Assembly (NCBI RefSeq): GCF_041296385.1
Contig: NC_091013.1
Location: 6,896,001 to 6,960,000 of the forward strand
Direction of reading: 5' to 3'
Source: Aphelocoma coerulescens
Taxonomy: Eukaryota; Chordata; Aves; Passeriformes; Corvidae
DNA length: 64,000 nucleotides
The notes below the pieces were generated by a model. That model was not told the DNA's origin and searched no databases. It saw only the letters and a program-made list of their open reading frames with translations. Position numbers and translations under genes: made by a program. Below, piece after piece: positions 1 to 10,845 of this stretch (positions within the stretch are counted from its first letter, which is position 1; every line of letters begins with the position of its first letter).

Positions 1-1500
1 CAGACATTCCCATGACACATAATAATTATAAAAAGCAAATTTTAGGAGGTTTAACAACATAAATACAAAGAAATTATCATAATTTCAATGTTAGGTGTTT
101 CTGGTGCATAAAACATACTGTCATTTATGCTTCCCCAATGATCTTTTAGTATTAACACCTTCTTGTCCCAATACTAAAATATTTTCTTACATGAGGATTT
201 ATTGCAAGATCACACTGAAAAGAAAAGGAGTGGAAAACTGCCTGGATGGGGGATGCAATGAAACTGCAGATAAAAATGTGAATCAAGCCTAGACGCTCAG
301 CCCAAGCCTCCATCTACTCTCCTTGGACACCACCTGCAGTCAGTGGGAGCTGGTCAGCACACCTGATGGATTCATCTCACCCTAGCACATGCTGAAACAG
401 AGCAAACACATCAGCTACTCCATAACTGCACCTATTTCTCACTTTCTTTCAGCTACAGAAAGCACAAGGTATCTCAGCCAGGGACACCTTAAGTGAAATG
501 AGATAAATCCCACCCATGGTGTCCATCAAATGCTCCCTGAACCAAAGAGATGTGTTTTGCATCCTCTTATCCCATTAATTTCTAGCAGATTGTAGGTGTT
601 GTTTGTGACAGTAGAGTATGAAACATCTTTAGGCACATATGGGACTTAAATTGACAATGTGCTTTTAATGTTTGTTTTGGAATAAGCTTATTCACAGTTT
701 GCTGTGCTCCACACAGTGGATGAAAGGCAGGAGATGAAAATCCTACTATTATTTACAGTATGGCAAAATATTCTCTCTCTGCTCTAAGTTAGAAAGATCA
801 TAGGAAGAAAAGGAACTGGGGTGGGTGGGAGGGTGGGGTGGGAGAGCGGGTGGAGAATAACAAGAAGAATGAAAGGATCCCAAGACAAATTTTATTTATG
901 GAAGCTGAACTCTGCTACTTCACTTCCTTTGGCCCCAACACTTCCAGAAATGCAGTTCAAGGTCCTGTGTCTCACTGGCACCTTCTTGCTGGTTTTGGAG
1001 ATCCTGTTCTGCAGGAGAGTGGCTGTGACCAAGCACTGGTGGGGACCTGCCAGGATTTCCATCCTTGTGCAAAGCAGATGCCTGGCTGTTTCCAGTGACC
1101 ACACTGCTGGGCAGGCTGGGAAGGCCAGTGGATATCAAGTACCAGGTCCTTGATATGTTAAATCTGTGCTCTGACTTCTCCCCTTTGGAGTGAGGTCGGT
1201 GCAGGCTCAGAGTGGCTTCGTGCAACACATTAGGTTTTAAATCAGAGCCTGGCCTCAGCTGAGGTTATGTGTGAACTCTTGAAGAAACAGTCCTAGCAAG
1301 GTTATCTTGTGGCAGGAGGGGTCCCTGCTTGTCCTGGTGAACCTACCCCTTTGGGATACATCACGTTGTGCATTCTTCACTAAGACATGATTACTTCTTC
1401 TCTTTGAAGTTAATGTATTATTTCCATCCCCCAAATTCACATGTTTTTTGATTTTACTTGGTAGGAGAAAGGACTGCAGCTCAGACTGTGGCCAGATAGA
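1..1500. other. Unique intergenic sequence, no gene seen
   Basis: AT-rich sequence for the first 800 bases, becoming GC-richer between about 900 and 1220. Open frames overlap on both strands around 820-1230 (110 codons or fewer) but resemble no protein family I know and lack a convincing exon structure. A strong G-quadruplex motif lies at 818-842 and is listed separately. Confidence 0.6.
818..842 (+). other. Predicted G-quadruplex motif
   Basis: Six runs of three or four G are separated by single T or A bases (G runs at 818-821, 823-825, 827-829, 831-833, 835-838 and 840-842). One-base loops are the most favourable arrangement for a parallel quadruplex. No promoter or gene boundary is recognisable next to it, so a function is not implied. 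Confidence 0.7.
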
Positions 1501-1838
1501 ATGACAGAATCATAAAATCATAGAATCCTGGATTGACTTGGTTTGGAAGAGACCTTAAAGATCACCTAGTTTTGGCCCCCCTGCCAGGACAAGGGACACC
1601 TTTCACCATACCAGACTACTCAGAACCCCATCCAACCTGGTCTTGAACACTTCCAGAGATGGGGAATCCACAAATTCTCTGGGCAACCTGTGCCAGTGCC
1701 TCACCACCCTCACAGTAAAGAATTTCTTCCTAATATCTAATCTAAACCTACCCTCCTTCAACTTAAAGCCATTCCCCCTTGTCCTGTCACTGCATGCCCT
1801 TGTGAGAAGTCCCTTTCCAGTTTTCTTGCAATTCCCCT
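1501..1838 (-). mobile_element. CR1 LINE, 3' untranslated end, antisense
   Basis: The plus strand shows the reverse complement of the CR1 3' region. It begins with degenerate AGAATCATA-type octamers (the tail of the element) at 1502-1526. The characteristic blocks meaning 'gaccttaaagatca', 'ccccatccaacctgg', 'acttccagagatgggg', 'caccctcacagtaaagaa' and 'cccttgtcctgtcactgcatg' follow in the usual order. The element is severely 5' truncated, as is normal for CR1, and holds no coding sequence. The plus-strand open frame across 1643-1840 is only a shadow of this repeat. Divergence from the remembered consensus is moderate, so it is neither the youngest nor the oldest copy here. Confidence 0.95.
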
Positions 1839-2418
1839 AGAGTTCAAAAGAAAAACACTGGTTCAAACTAAAGCAGGTATGAAATGCAGACAGGGTGCTC
1901 AGCAACCTCAGTCATACCTCAGCCAGGAATTTTCCCCTGTAAGTTTTACATAAAAAGTTCATAGGAACTTGCACCGGGGAGCTGGGAAGGAGAGGAGCTT
2001 GGGGAATTATATCAGAGATTGGAGCAGTGTCTTTCTAGGAGGATCCCCAGATCTGGGCTGCCAGGAGAGGATGGGTTTTGTCAGTCTGGCTGCCTCCTGT
2101 CCTCCCACAAAAAGGGCACTGGGACCCCTCCACAGCCCACCCAGCTGCCAGCACAGCCCTGCCAGTGCCACACACGGACACACTGAGGGAGAGGCTGCAC
2201 ACGTGGTGGTGGGAAACCACGGAGATCCCTGCAGAGGCTGCTGAAAGCTGTCCACATGTGGAGTTTGGTGGTGGTCACCAAAATGAGGTGGTTTCAAGGA
2301 AAAATAAATACCCTGTCAACAGCTTGTTTGTCCCACTTGTGGTTGTATGAAATGCATCAGGCTCAGCCAAAAATATTGTGTAGTCTTCTGAACAGGGAAA
2401 AAGCTTATATTTCCTAAG
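1839..2418. other. Unique sequence with a GC-rich patch
   Basis: Bases 2030-2300 are GC-richer and open in several overlapping frames on both strands (up to 96 codons). None has recognisable protein similarity. I see no RNA gene or repeat in it. Confidence 0.5.
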
Positions 2419-2442
2419 AAAAAAAAAAAAAAAAAAAAAAAA
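2419..2442 (+). repeat. A24 homopolymer
   Basis: Twenty-four consecutive A residues. No AATAAA signal or gene-like sequence lies immediately upstream, so it does not look like the tail of a processed pseudogene. Confidence 0.9.
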
Positions 2443-2452
2443 GTGAGGTGTC

Positions 2453-2548
2453 AGGGCAATCAATTCACACAAATCAGAGCTTTTAATTTCCATTCCAACC
2501 AGGGCAATCAATTTGCACAAATCAGAGCTTTTAATTTCCATTCCAACC
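2453..2548 (+). repeat. 48-bp tandem duplication
   Basis: Two adjacent 48-bp units, 2453-2500 and 2501-2548, match at 46 of 48 positions by eye. The two differences are in the 'ttcacac' / 'tttgcac' stretch near the start of the unit. The duplication begins ten bases after an A24 run, which suggests replication slippage or repair near the homopolymer. It codes for nothing recognisable. Confidence 0.95.
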
Positions 2549-3660
2549 ATACCTTTGTACATGTGTGTGCATTCTAGTTAGCCTGAACTGCAATACAAAG
2601 CCACTTTGAACCTCAGAAAATAGAGTTCTGGTTACGTAATTACAAGAAAACTGCATTTTCACAGTTCAAAAAATTCTCTATCACCGTTCTGAGCAAGTAT
2701 TTGTATTGAAACCCATAATTTGGATTTAAATGAATAGGAATTTGCTGACAGGAAATATTAAATTTGCAGTCAGCCATAATGCAAAGCTTAGCTGTAACTC
2801 ATTGTTCTGGTATTCATATATTAGAGACCAGTATTTGACCTTCCTTTGAATCTTGGCAAATCACACCTTTAGTCAGGCATTAGAGGAGGGAGTAAGATAG
2901 AGAAAGCACACTCCATGCCTTTTCTCCAGTTTAAAACTAAGCTTGTGTTTTAGAATAAATTTAAACTAGAAGTTTAAGTGTGTATCAAGCCCTAACTGCG
3001 TATTAAGATTAATTTAAACCAAACAGATAATTTTTAAAAGTCTAATTTCTCCATTACAAAAAAATCCATGCAACCACTCCATAAATAAATACAAATTTGC
3101 CCTGGCATAATCTGAAAGAGCCCCTCCCTCAGGCTGGCTTCTTGTCACAGCCAAATGCTTAATAGGTTATGGCTGGAAAATCCCAGGGAAAGCTGGAGAT
3201 TTTTATGAGATGAGCACTGATTGTGCAGGAGCCTGCAGCTATTGCTGACCTGCCTCTTTCACAGAAAGAGGATTATTACACAAAAGAGTGCTAGAGATAC
3301 TGTATGAAAAATACATTTTAATTTCTTTCTCAGCAAGAGAAGATGGAGAGAAGGGAAATGGGAACAGGCAGAGGAACTACTTCTGCAACTCTTCTAGGGG
3401 GGGATTCCTTTAATATTCTTCTTATTGTTGTTACTTGGAAAGTTCTTTAGACGGTCTTTTATGGATGGACATGAACAGATCCCTGGTCCCACAATCTTCC
3501 TTTATCTTCTTCAGACATGTAGGAGCTGGTCTTTTGAATACATAAACCCACACATACTCCCATAAGTATATATATTTTTACGGCTTTTTGCTATTGTTTC
3601 CCTTCTGCTACTCCCTCCTTACCTATTAGAGAGATTGAACTAAAAGAAATACACTACTTG
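2549..3660. other. AT-rich unique sequence, nothing recognised
   Basis: No open frame longer than 60 codons, no CR1 or LTR signature and no RNA gene. It contains several TAATTTAAA-type AT-rich stretches (2950-3060). I see no direct evidence of function. Confidence 0.5.
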
Positions 3661-4370
3661 TCTCGCTAATTACTGTGCACACGGAGGGGCTTCCGCCTGG
3701 GCTTTTCTCTTGCTGGCTGTCATGGGGGGACCGTTCTTGTGTTGAATGTCAGGGAGCTGCCTGCATTCCGACCCCACACCGGAGAGTGGGAACGCAATGC
3801 CTTGGCCTCAATACCTTTGTTAAGCACACGCTCCTTTCGCTCTGCTGCCCGTCTCTGACAGCCGCATTTACCTGGCGATGCAGCTGCTTCTGCTCTCCCA
3901 TTCCCAGCCTCAGGTTCCTCCCCAGGTCCCCCTCCATCCTCCCATCCCCCTCCAGCCCGGCGCTGATGTTGCACTTCAAGTGGCTTGTTCACCTGTATCC
4001 ATGACAACCGGGGTGACATCAGCACGAGGGCTCAACATCACCGAAAGGACTCCAAAGCAATTAAATGCTCATAACGCCTTTTTAATTGCAGTTGAAATAT
4101 TTCTGGTAACGAAAAAAAGAATAAAAAGCGAGTGGATGGGCAAGGATGGGTAGAAGGTGGAGGAAGATCCCTTGTTCCTTGCTGGCTGTCTTTGCAGTGA
4201 GAACACCGCGCTGTGCCCAGGCACCACAGCATCCTCGGCTGCTGTCAGAAATATCCTTTCCTATCCCTGGAGCAGTCGCCAGCGTGCTCAGCACCACCGC
4301 CACCAGCTGCAAATGTTTGGGTGGACACTAGAGTCTGATACACCGTTGAGAGGAGCGGAGGGGTGACACC
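3661..4370. promoter_or_regulatory. CpG-enriched GC-rich patch, possible regulatory region
   Basis: I counted 15 CpG dinucleotides in 3661-4020 with about 59% G+C, an observed/expected ratio near 0.5. That is above the depleted vertebrate background but below the usual island threshold of 0.6. A further 13 CpGs occur up to 4370. Within it lie a TGACATCA octamer (4014-4021, one base from the cyclic-AMP response element) and a weak RFX-like X-box (3995-4008). Open frames on both strands (109 and 101 codons) are unrecognised. This could be a decayed CpG island, a promoter or enhancer of a gene outside the window, or simply GC-rich DNA. Confidence 0.35.
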
Positions 4371-5163
4371 TCTGCTGTCCCAATTCCCATTCAATTAAGC
4401 AGGGAAGCACACGGCTCTCCTCAGGCCACATTCTGCCCTCACCTTTTAAAAAGGGGCTGAGCAAGATCCTGGGCATGGGGCACACCTTGCCCCTGGCAGA
4501 GTGATGCTGTAGAAGGTGAAGAGAGGAGGCAGGTGGGCTGTTGGGATGTCACCTCTGTCCCCTTGCAGGAGGCTCCATACGGACACACAGGCACAATGTG
4601 ATTTCTGCTTGCCTGTCTCTGCTTCCCGTGCTCACCCTGGCCAGGATTAGCTCAGGGAGAGCTGTCCAGAGCAGGACAACCCCCACAAGGACTCTGCAGT
4701 GTGGGGCTGGTGACCTGTGTCAGATCTTTTAGGGCTGCAGTGCTGACAGAGCTGAGCAGGGCAGAGCTGCTGCCATTTGAGCACAGAAGAGCAGCCCTAA
4801 TGCCTCATCCTCCTCTACCTAGGCAACTTCTCCAAACAGAGAAATTTCCTAGGCACAGAGCAGGGAGAAAAAATAACTTCCACCTAATCAGATTTGTGTA
4901 GGAGCAGCCCTCCTGACTCGCCTGCTGGCAATTGGTATTAACAATGTAGGTCAGGGCAGCCTGACAACCAGAGGCTCTCGGCAGAGCCTCCCGGCAGTGA
5001 GGGAGCAATCACATCCCCCAGCCTTCATCCCCTACTTCAAAGCCTTCTCCTCGAACTTCCCCTGTCACACCAAGCCAGAGAGTTTCCCCAAGGCCAGCTG
5101 TCTCTGAGAACCACTGCCATGGTCCCTGGCTGCCCTTGGTTCTTGGTGTTGCTGGGTGAAGGG
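4371..5163. other. Unique sequence, no gene seen
   Basis: Moderately GC-rich with short overlapping frames below 70 codons on both strands. No repeat signature is recognised until the LTR-like TGTTGC at 5164. A second TGTTGC at 5147 is an alternative left edge for that LTR. Confidence 0.5.
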
Positions 5164-5672
5164 TGTTGCGGTGGCTAAGTCCACTTTACACCCCCCAAGT
5201 TACCCTAAAAGTGATCTCTTCCTACAACACTGTGCTACAAAGTTCTCCCTTTGTCTAGATCCTGCTGGTCACTGGCCCTCTCCCCCTCCCATCCCTTTTC
5301 CCTTTGGCCCCTGTTATGCCATTCAACCTTGCCTCTGCCCCCTAGCCCTCAGACTATTGGTTTTGGATGCTCTGCCTGCCTTTGGGAGTTTTCGGGATAA
5401 AACCATCGCGGGCTCTCGGTTTGGGGTTCTTCTTGCCTCTGTTCCCTTCGGGGTGTTGCCATTAAACACCTCAGAACTGCATGCAGAGAACCCCTCTCAC
5501 CTCTCTGTCTCTGGTTCGTGCACAGCCTGTGTGTGTGAGCGGCTGTTCACAACCACCTGTGAGGGTGAGATGGGTGCACGCGTGGGTGCTGGCAGAGTGC
5601 CACCTAAGCGTGTCCACGAGGGACCCAGCAGGGACAGAAGCAGCATCGGTCCACCAAAGCCCTCCTTCCATA
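5164..5672 (+). mobile_element. Probable solo LTR of an avian endogenous retrovirus (forward)
   Basis: This starts TGTTGC, as does the better-defined LTR at 42143. It carries an inverted CCAAT box (ATTGG, 5356-5360), a TATA-like ATAAAA (5397-5402) and an ATTAAA polyadenylation signal (5461-5466). The TATA to poly(A)-signal spacing is 64 bases, against 62 in the LTR at 42143. Downstream, 5490-5555 resembles the 60-bp U5 unit that is tandemly repeated in that other LTR: 'acccctctcacctct', then 'tgtgtgtgtgagcggctgt'. The right edge is uncertain. A GAAGGG hexamer flanks both sides (5158-5163 and 5673-5678), which would give a 509-bp LTR, but the 3' end would then read TA rather than CA. An end at GCAGCA (5640-5645) is the alternative. 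No internal retroviral genes follow. The 228-codon frame through it is not retroviral coding sequence. Confidence 0.6.
5356..5466 (+). promoter_or_regulatory. LTR promoter and poly(A) signal motifs
   Basis: Inverted CCAAT (5356-5360), TATA-like ATAAAA (5397-5402) and ATTAAA (5461-5466) occur in the order expected for U3-R of a retroviral LTR. Transcription would start near 5425-5430. Whether the element is still active cannot be told from sequence. Confidence 0.45.
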
Positions 5673-5678
5673 GAAGGG

Positions 5679-6361
5679 GTGCACAGAAGCCAGTTTGTTG
5701 GTGGTGCTGGGCTGTGGGCATCACAGAGAGCTGCAGGGTTGGGGCTGCCCTTCATCCACTGCCTGGGGCCTGGGGAGTAGATGCATCCCTTATCTACTGC
5801 TCACTTCTTCAAAGCCCTTGGGGAGTCTCTCTTTTGCACTAAGTAGGCTTTTCTGCAAAGGGAAGGGCGCATAATCCCATCACCTGGCAGCTCTGAGAGC
5901 TTTGGACTACAGAGAACCCATTTGTCAGTCTTTCATTACACCAGATATGTTTTAGCTTCAGTTCTTTGTCAGCAATTCAGGCAACAAACTCACACCTCAT
6001 AAAAAACAGTTGCTTGTGCTCTGTGATGTTACTCTATATCAGGTAAGCTTCGGGCTATCCTGGTTCCTAATTTTCTCAGAGAGCAGGTCTTCAATATCCT
6101 ACAGAATCCTTTTCTCCCTGGGAAGAGGGCCCATGAAGCTGCTGGTCCCAAGGATGAGGTGAGACTCAATGCAGGGAGTAAACTTGTCTTGGCAGCTGGG
6201 GAGGGAGGTCTGGACTCATTATCAAGAATCTCATAAATCTTACAATCCTCTTCTGGGAGGTGAAACCTTGTGCTGTAACAGCAAACATCACGTGGGCAAG
6301 AAAAGGTAGAGAACCAAACAAGAAACAAAGGAAGGAGAAAAGGCAGAAGTTGGGGTGTGTG
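5679..6361. other. Sequence between two LTR-like units
   Basis: No gag, pol or env similarity and no primer-binding site (TGG-initial 18-mer) is recognisable beside either LTR. The two LTRs also face opposite ways, so this is not the interior of one provirus. A 114-codon minus-strand frame (6029-6373) is unrecognised. Confidence 0.45.
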
Positions 6362-6899
6362 AGAATGAGACAAGTCTTAGTTAAAAAAAAATTAAAATAA
6401 TTTATTGAAAACAGAAAAGTGAAAAAATTACAGAAATTAGAAAAATATAAAAATTTGGGATCCTATGGCTCGATAGATGGTATGCCCCAGGAGCACAGGG
6501 ATTTTAGATCTTCTGGCTGAAACAGCACTGGACTTCAGGTAGAGAAAAAGGACTTACAGTGCTAGGCTGGCTTTTGGCTGGTTCAAAAGCAAAAAAAATT
6601 ACTAAAGGCTCCTTAATAGGAGTCGGCTTTCCCAACACTGACGTCCACCTCAGCTAGGCTGGAGAGAGAAAAAAAGAGGGCGTGTCTCTGTCTCTCGTGG
6701 TTTTATAGTGCCTTTGCTCGGCCCCAGTCCTCCCACAGCCTACCCACAGCCCCTTTGGTTTAAAGTGATTGGTGTTTTCCCTTTGACAGATTATCTCTGT
6801 CCACCAATGGCTCATCGTTGACAGAGGGGTGGTACTAGTTAAGATAAGGGTGGTACAATGCCTTCATTAAAATTCAGGTTGCCATGGAGCTTGCCTACA
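6362..6899 (-). mobile_element. Probable solo LTR (reverse orientation, different family)
   Basis: Read on the minus strand, the unit has CCAAT (6768-6772 on the plus strand as ATTGG), a good TATA box CTATAAAACC (6700-6709), and AATAAA (6401-6406) about 300 bases later, followed by a short U5. That order and the absence of coding sequence fit an LTR with a long R region. The minus-strand start is tentatively TGTAGGC at 6899. The other end is tentatively the CACACA near 6358-6363. I could not find a convincing target-site duplication, so the limits may be off by tens of bases. It shares no obvious sequence with the LTRs at 5.2 and 42.1 kb. The alternative is a stand-alone promoter plus poly(A) region. 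Confidence 0.5.
6700..6808 (-). promoter_or_regulatory. Minus-strand core promoter motifs within LTR
   Basis: TATAAAA on the minus strand (6701-6707) has a CCAAT box about 60 bases upstream (6768-6772). A second CCAAT in inverted orientation lies at 6804-6808. The predicted start is near 6675, with transcription leftward. Confidence 0.45.
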
Positions 6900-9800
6900 G
6901 GGCAATGGCTATGGGGCTGGCTGTTAGAACTGGGGTTTTTGAAATTTGCCTTGGAACCAAAGTACAAGTAAAAACACCTAAAAAAATATTAAAATACATC
7001 CAGCACATCTTAAAACACTTGTAAAAGTATACAGTAAACACAGGAAAGATAACTCTTATGGTGTACAAGTGGCTTGAAGTTTGAAAAGGGAGCATTAAGT
7101 TGGGAATCTTAACTGGGAAGGGTGCAACTCTCTCTTAATAAACTACTTTGAACAATTGAAAACACTGATAATGGAACTTGACTTTTGTACCTGGGCTGAT
7201 AGGTTAATTTTAACATTCAATTTAAAAATATTTAACTCAAAATTAATTAATTAAAGCACTTAATATGCAAAGACCAAGCACAAATAGGGATTTCATGTAT
7301 GACAGGGTGAGAAATAGGAAGACAGACCAAAGAAGAGAAGAAAAAATGGTAATGGAAAAAATGTGTTCAGTTACACTTGGGAAGAAAGCAAGCAGGGGGG
7401 AAAAGTAAGCTTTGAAGCTGGTCTTCAGGTCTCTGACAGTTCTGTGTGAGGAGCTCTGGTATCACACCTCAGATTATATGGGAGGTCTAGACAGTTAAAT
7501 CAGTTGAGTAAGATCAACTGCCCTACTCATTTTTAAGAAAGGTAATGGTTACAGCCACTGCTAGGGATGATGCTGCAATGTTATTTCATGGTTTGATGTA
7601 GTTACTGCCATTTATCTCTATAAAGGGCCTGATCATCTATCACTGGTATGTGGCACTGTGGCTTGAGTTATATTATTGACAAAGATGTTGAATCATTTAT
7701 TTTTATAACAATGGACAAAATTTAGCATAAAGAAAAGCATCTAATTCATGTCATGGTCTTTGATGTTAATCCACGAGGATTTATATTAGGTTTTTGCTAT
7801 CTTATTTGTGTGAACTCCTTTCCCCTATTAGGAGTGTAACTGCACTACCTGGCTGACAGTGGCCTTTTAGCTGAACCATGAACTGATTTAAATTGAGTAT
7901 TGGACCAGTTCCCCTTTGTGCTCCATAGTCCTATAAATTGGAGAAGGTGTTAGGGGAAGACTACTATGGACAAAATAAATGTTTAAATGCTTAGCTGGTT
8001 TGACACTTTCTCTGTAAATGTTATTCCAACACCTTATTTCTGAATTTACAAAAATAAGTAAAACACAGTAGAACAGTATCCACCCACGGCTACAGATGTT
8101 GTTGGCAATTTGTGAAGTTGAGGGAGGATCATCAGCTAGACTGGGCAAAAATATATATGCCTAGTAAAAAGTCAGAAGAAAATATAGTAAAGGAGATTTT
8201 ATTTTTTAATGTTCTCATTTTCTGGGAAAACCCAACAGAGCATCCCCAACCTTTGATGCACCACGGGTGCTAGCTGAACAATTGAGGATGGAATGACTGG
8301 ATGGAATCTTATTTGGAAAAGACCTGTACTTGCTTGGTTTTACCTGGAGAGAGGGAAGGATGTAGCTGTCCTGGTCCTGGAAGCAGGAGAAGAAGACCAG
8401 TGTGGATTCAGGCTTCTGTGAGAAGAGGGGAGACTTGTGTTCAAGGGCAGTTGCTTTAACTGTGAGGAAGGAGCTGACTTGAGGAGAGCTGAGGCCTCCA
8501 CCTCCTTAGACTGAGGTCGAAGGGAGGACAGCCAGCTGCCCTGCAGAAAAGCTCCTTTCTGTGAGCTGCTTGCTCAGTATTTTCCCTTCTGTCACCTGAG
8601 GAAACATTCACCTCAGATCCACCCAGAAGAGGCCCTAAGAAGGGATCCAGCTGCTGCTGGAGCTGACAGGATGAAGGCTGGACCTGCCATGCAGCTTCCA
8701 GCTCAGATCCTGCCCCCAGATTTTGTGGGTTTTTCATCTAACTGGGCCTCCAGCACAACCTGAAGGAGCAGCACTGTCCCTGGGTAACTGCACTGCCCGA
8801 ATCACAGCACCCTTCTTGCAGAGTCAGCTTCCCTCATCTCCCTTTTTTCCATCTACTGCTAAAGCTCAGGGTAGAACTGTGAATGACTTCCACAGGGAGC
8901 AGGAGCAGCCCCTATCAGCATTCACTGCCTCTGCTCACTGACAGCGCTGGGTGTCACATTATCTCGTCACACATCCAGTGTGCCATCCTGCAGGATACAT
9001 CCCATGCATTTTGAGCAGCTGGATTCTGTGTGCTCAGGCTGTTCTCTGGCAGGCTGTCTCCTGGCATCCCTTCTGCATTTCAGCCTGTGAAACCCTCCAA
9101 ATTTCCATCAGCAGAAGGGCTGGCTGAAACTTATGATTTGTTCCAGGCAGGAAACGGCTGGAAGTATGAGCTTAGAAACCCACCAGAGCCTTCATGTGAA
9201 TCCTGCAGAGCTATGCCAGGAGTTGAAAAAAAGGATGTCTAAAATTAATTCCCAAATGCAAAAGTGAGCATCCAAATCAACAGACTGTCTTTGGGAACCG
9301 TTGCTTGCTCAGACTGTACGGAACCAAGACAATTTGTTTATGTGGTTGAAGATGGGTTCAGAAATCCAGTTTTTGGTACCCAAATCCGAAAATCTCATTT
9401 TAAAACCTGTTTAGGTGTCTTTGTACACTTCGCAATCTATTCAAGATGATGCTCGCTCAAGCTGTTCCAGAGCAGTACTGGGAGTGAAATCAAAGCAGTA
9501 GATGTCTTCACTGCATTTCCACCAGAGCACAGCAGTCCTTCCTGGACCATCAGCAGAAAAAAGCCGGTAGTATAAAGAGAAGGGCAGCTGGGCACGTTGA
9601 GTTTCCATATGTGTCACCTGCCCCTCATGCCATACTCCAGGCCCATCTTGAAAATCCCAGACAGCCTCAAGCAGCTGATTTAAATCCCACCTTGAATGGT
9701 GTTAATTACCTGCCTGGATGCTCTGCTGACCATCTTTGCACAGAAATGGGAGAGGACTTTGTGCTTTCACAGCTAGATTTGATTTAAGGGGCATTTCTGC

Positions 9801-10714
9801 AGAGGACTCACACGATGGATGCCCCTGGTATCTCATCACAGCACATTTCAGCCCCCATCCCCCCTCAGCCCCAACCTGGGGCTCCCTATGGGGCCAGGCA
9901 GACTCCTTGGGCCCTCTGACAAAGCACCAGTCACAGAGGTGGGCCATGCAGGCAAATAAATGCTTTGGGTTTTGTTTTTGCATCGTTTCCTTCCGATGGA
10001 GACATGGATTGAGAGATTAACTAGCCCCGGTAATGGCCATGCCTGTCGCATTCAACTGCTGGGAATTAGCTTGTCATTCTGTGCCTGGTTTACAAATGGA
10101 AGGAAAATGGTCTAGTCTCCGTTCAGCTGTGCCACTTCTCACCCCAGAACTGCCTTTGCAGCTCATGTTTGAGCTGCAAGCATATATTTTCCTCTTTCCT
10201 CATTACACTTACAGCTCTCTCAAATATTAAATAGCAGGTGCTTAGAATAAAACATATTATTCTGACAAACATTTTCATCATGAGCTAAATTGGCACATAC
10301 TAACTGCTTTAAAATACTTACTGAGTAATTGAGTACAGCAGTACAGGTTACTATGCAGATGTCTGTCTCTAATAGTTTACGATTACACACATTTCCCTCC
10401 TAAAGGGAGACACTGTTCCACAAGTAGCAAAAAAAAAAAAAAAGAGGAAAAGGAAGAGAGAGCAGTCATGCTACCCCCATAGGATATTATTTAAAAAACA
10501 GATGGTTGTATTTTGCAGAAGCTTTTGAAGAAAACTTTAAAGAACTATGCAAATTTTTGCCATTGCTTTTTTTGGTTTGCATATTTCTCCTCAGTTTCCT
10601 TCTCCAGCACACATGATTGCAAATCTGTTTCAATCTATAAATAGCTTTCTTCTTGCAAGCAAAGAGCTCTGTAGCAGCAAGATACATGTTCCAGTGATGG
10701 GGGGGAAGGAGGAA
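6900..10714. other. Unique intergenic sequence, no gene seen
   Basis: Mostly AT-rich. No open frame reaches 100 codons and none is recognisable. Small landmarks are an AATTAATTAATTAA stretch near 7240 and an A15 run (10429-10443) that runs into a purine-rich GAGGAAAAGGAAGAGAGAG segment. Bases 8400-9050 are GC-richer. No CR1 or LTR hallmark was found. Confidence 0.5.
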
Positions 10715-10845
10715 ATTATTATCATTATTCTTTATCTTTTTGGAAATTCTAGATTGTTACGCTTAGTGCTTTACATTTGGTTAACACGTCAGATCAAAAC
10801 CATAATCCCTGCCCCAAGGAATTTACAGGCTCAAAGGGACACCTT
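10715..10845 (+). repeat. Ancient amniote-type interspersed repeat relic
   Basis: The series 'attattatcattattc', 'attgttacgcttagtgcttt', 'aatccctgccccaaggaattt' and 'acaggctcaaa' follows the order of an old dispersed repeat common in turtle and crocodile genomes. There, a 'ttattattat' start leads to 'gtgctaggcgctgtacaaa', then 'gtccctgccccaaagagctt' and 'acaatctaa'. Similarity is clear in the last 45 bases and weak before. The assignment rests on a remembered consensus. Confidence 0.45.

Noticed and set aside
3995..4008. RFX X-box as a separate annotated site
   Set aside because: Only about 11 of 14 positions match, and one conserved half is degenerate. It is mentioned only as part of the CpG-rich patch.
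5156..5842. 228-codon plus-strand open frame, the longest outside simple repeats and CR1
   Set aside because: It runs through an LTR-like unit containing promoter and poly(A) motifs, has no domain I recognise and no retroviral gene similarity.
5679..6361. Interior of a provirus between the LTRs at 5.2 and 6.6 kb
   Set aside because: The LTRs are in opposite orientation and belong to different sequence families, and no primer-binding site or viral gene similarity lies between them.
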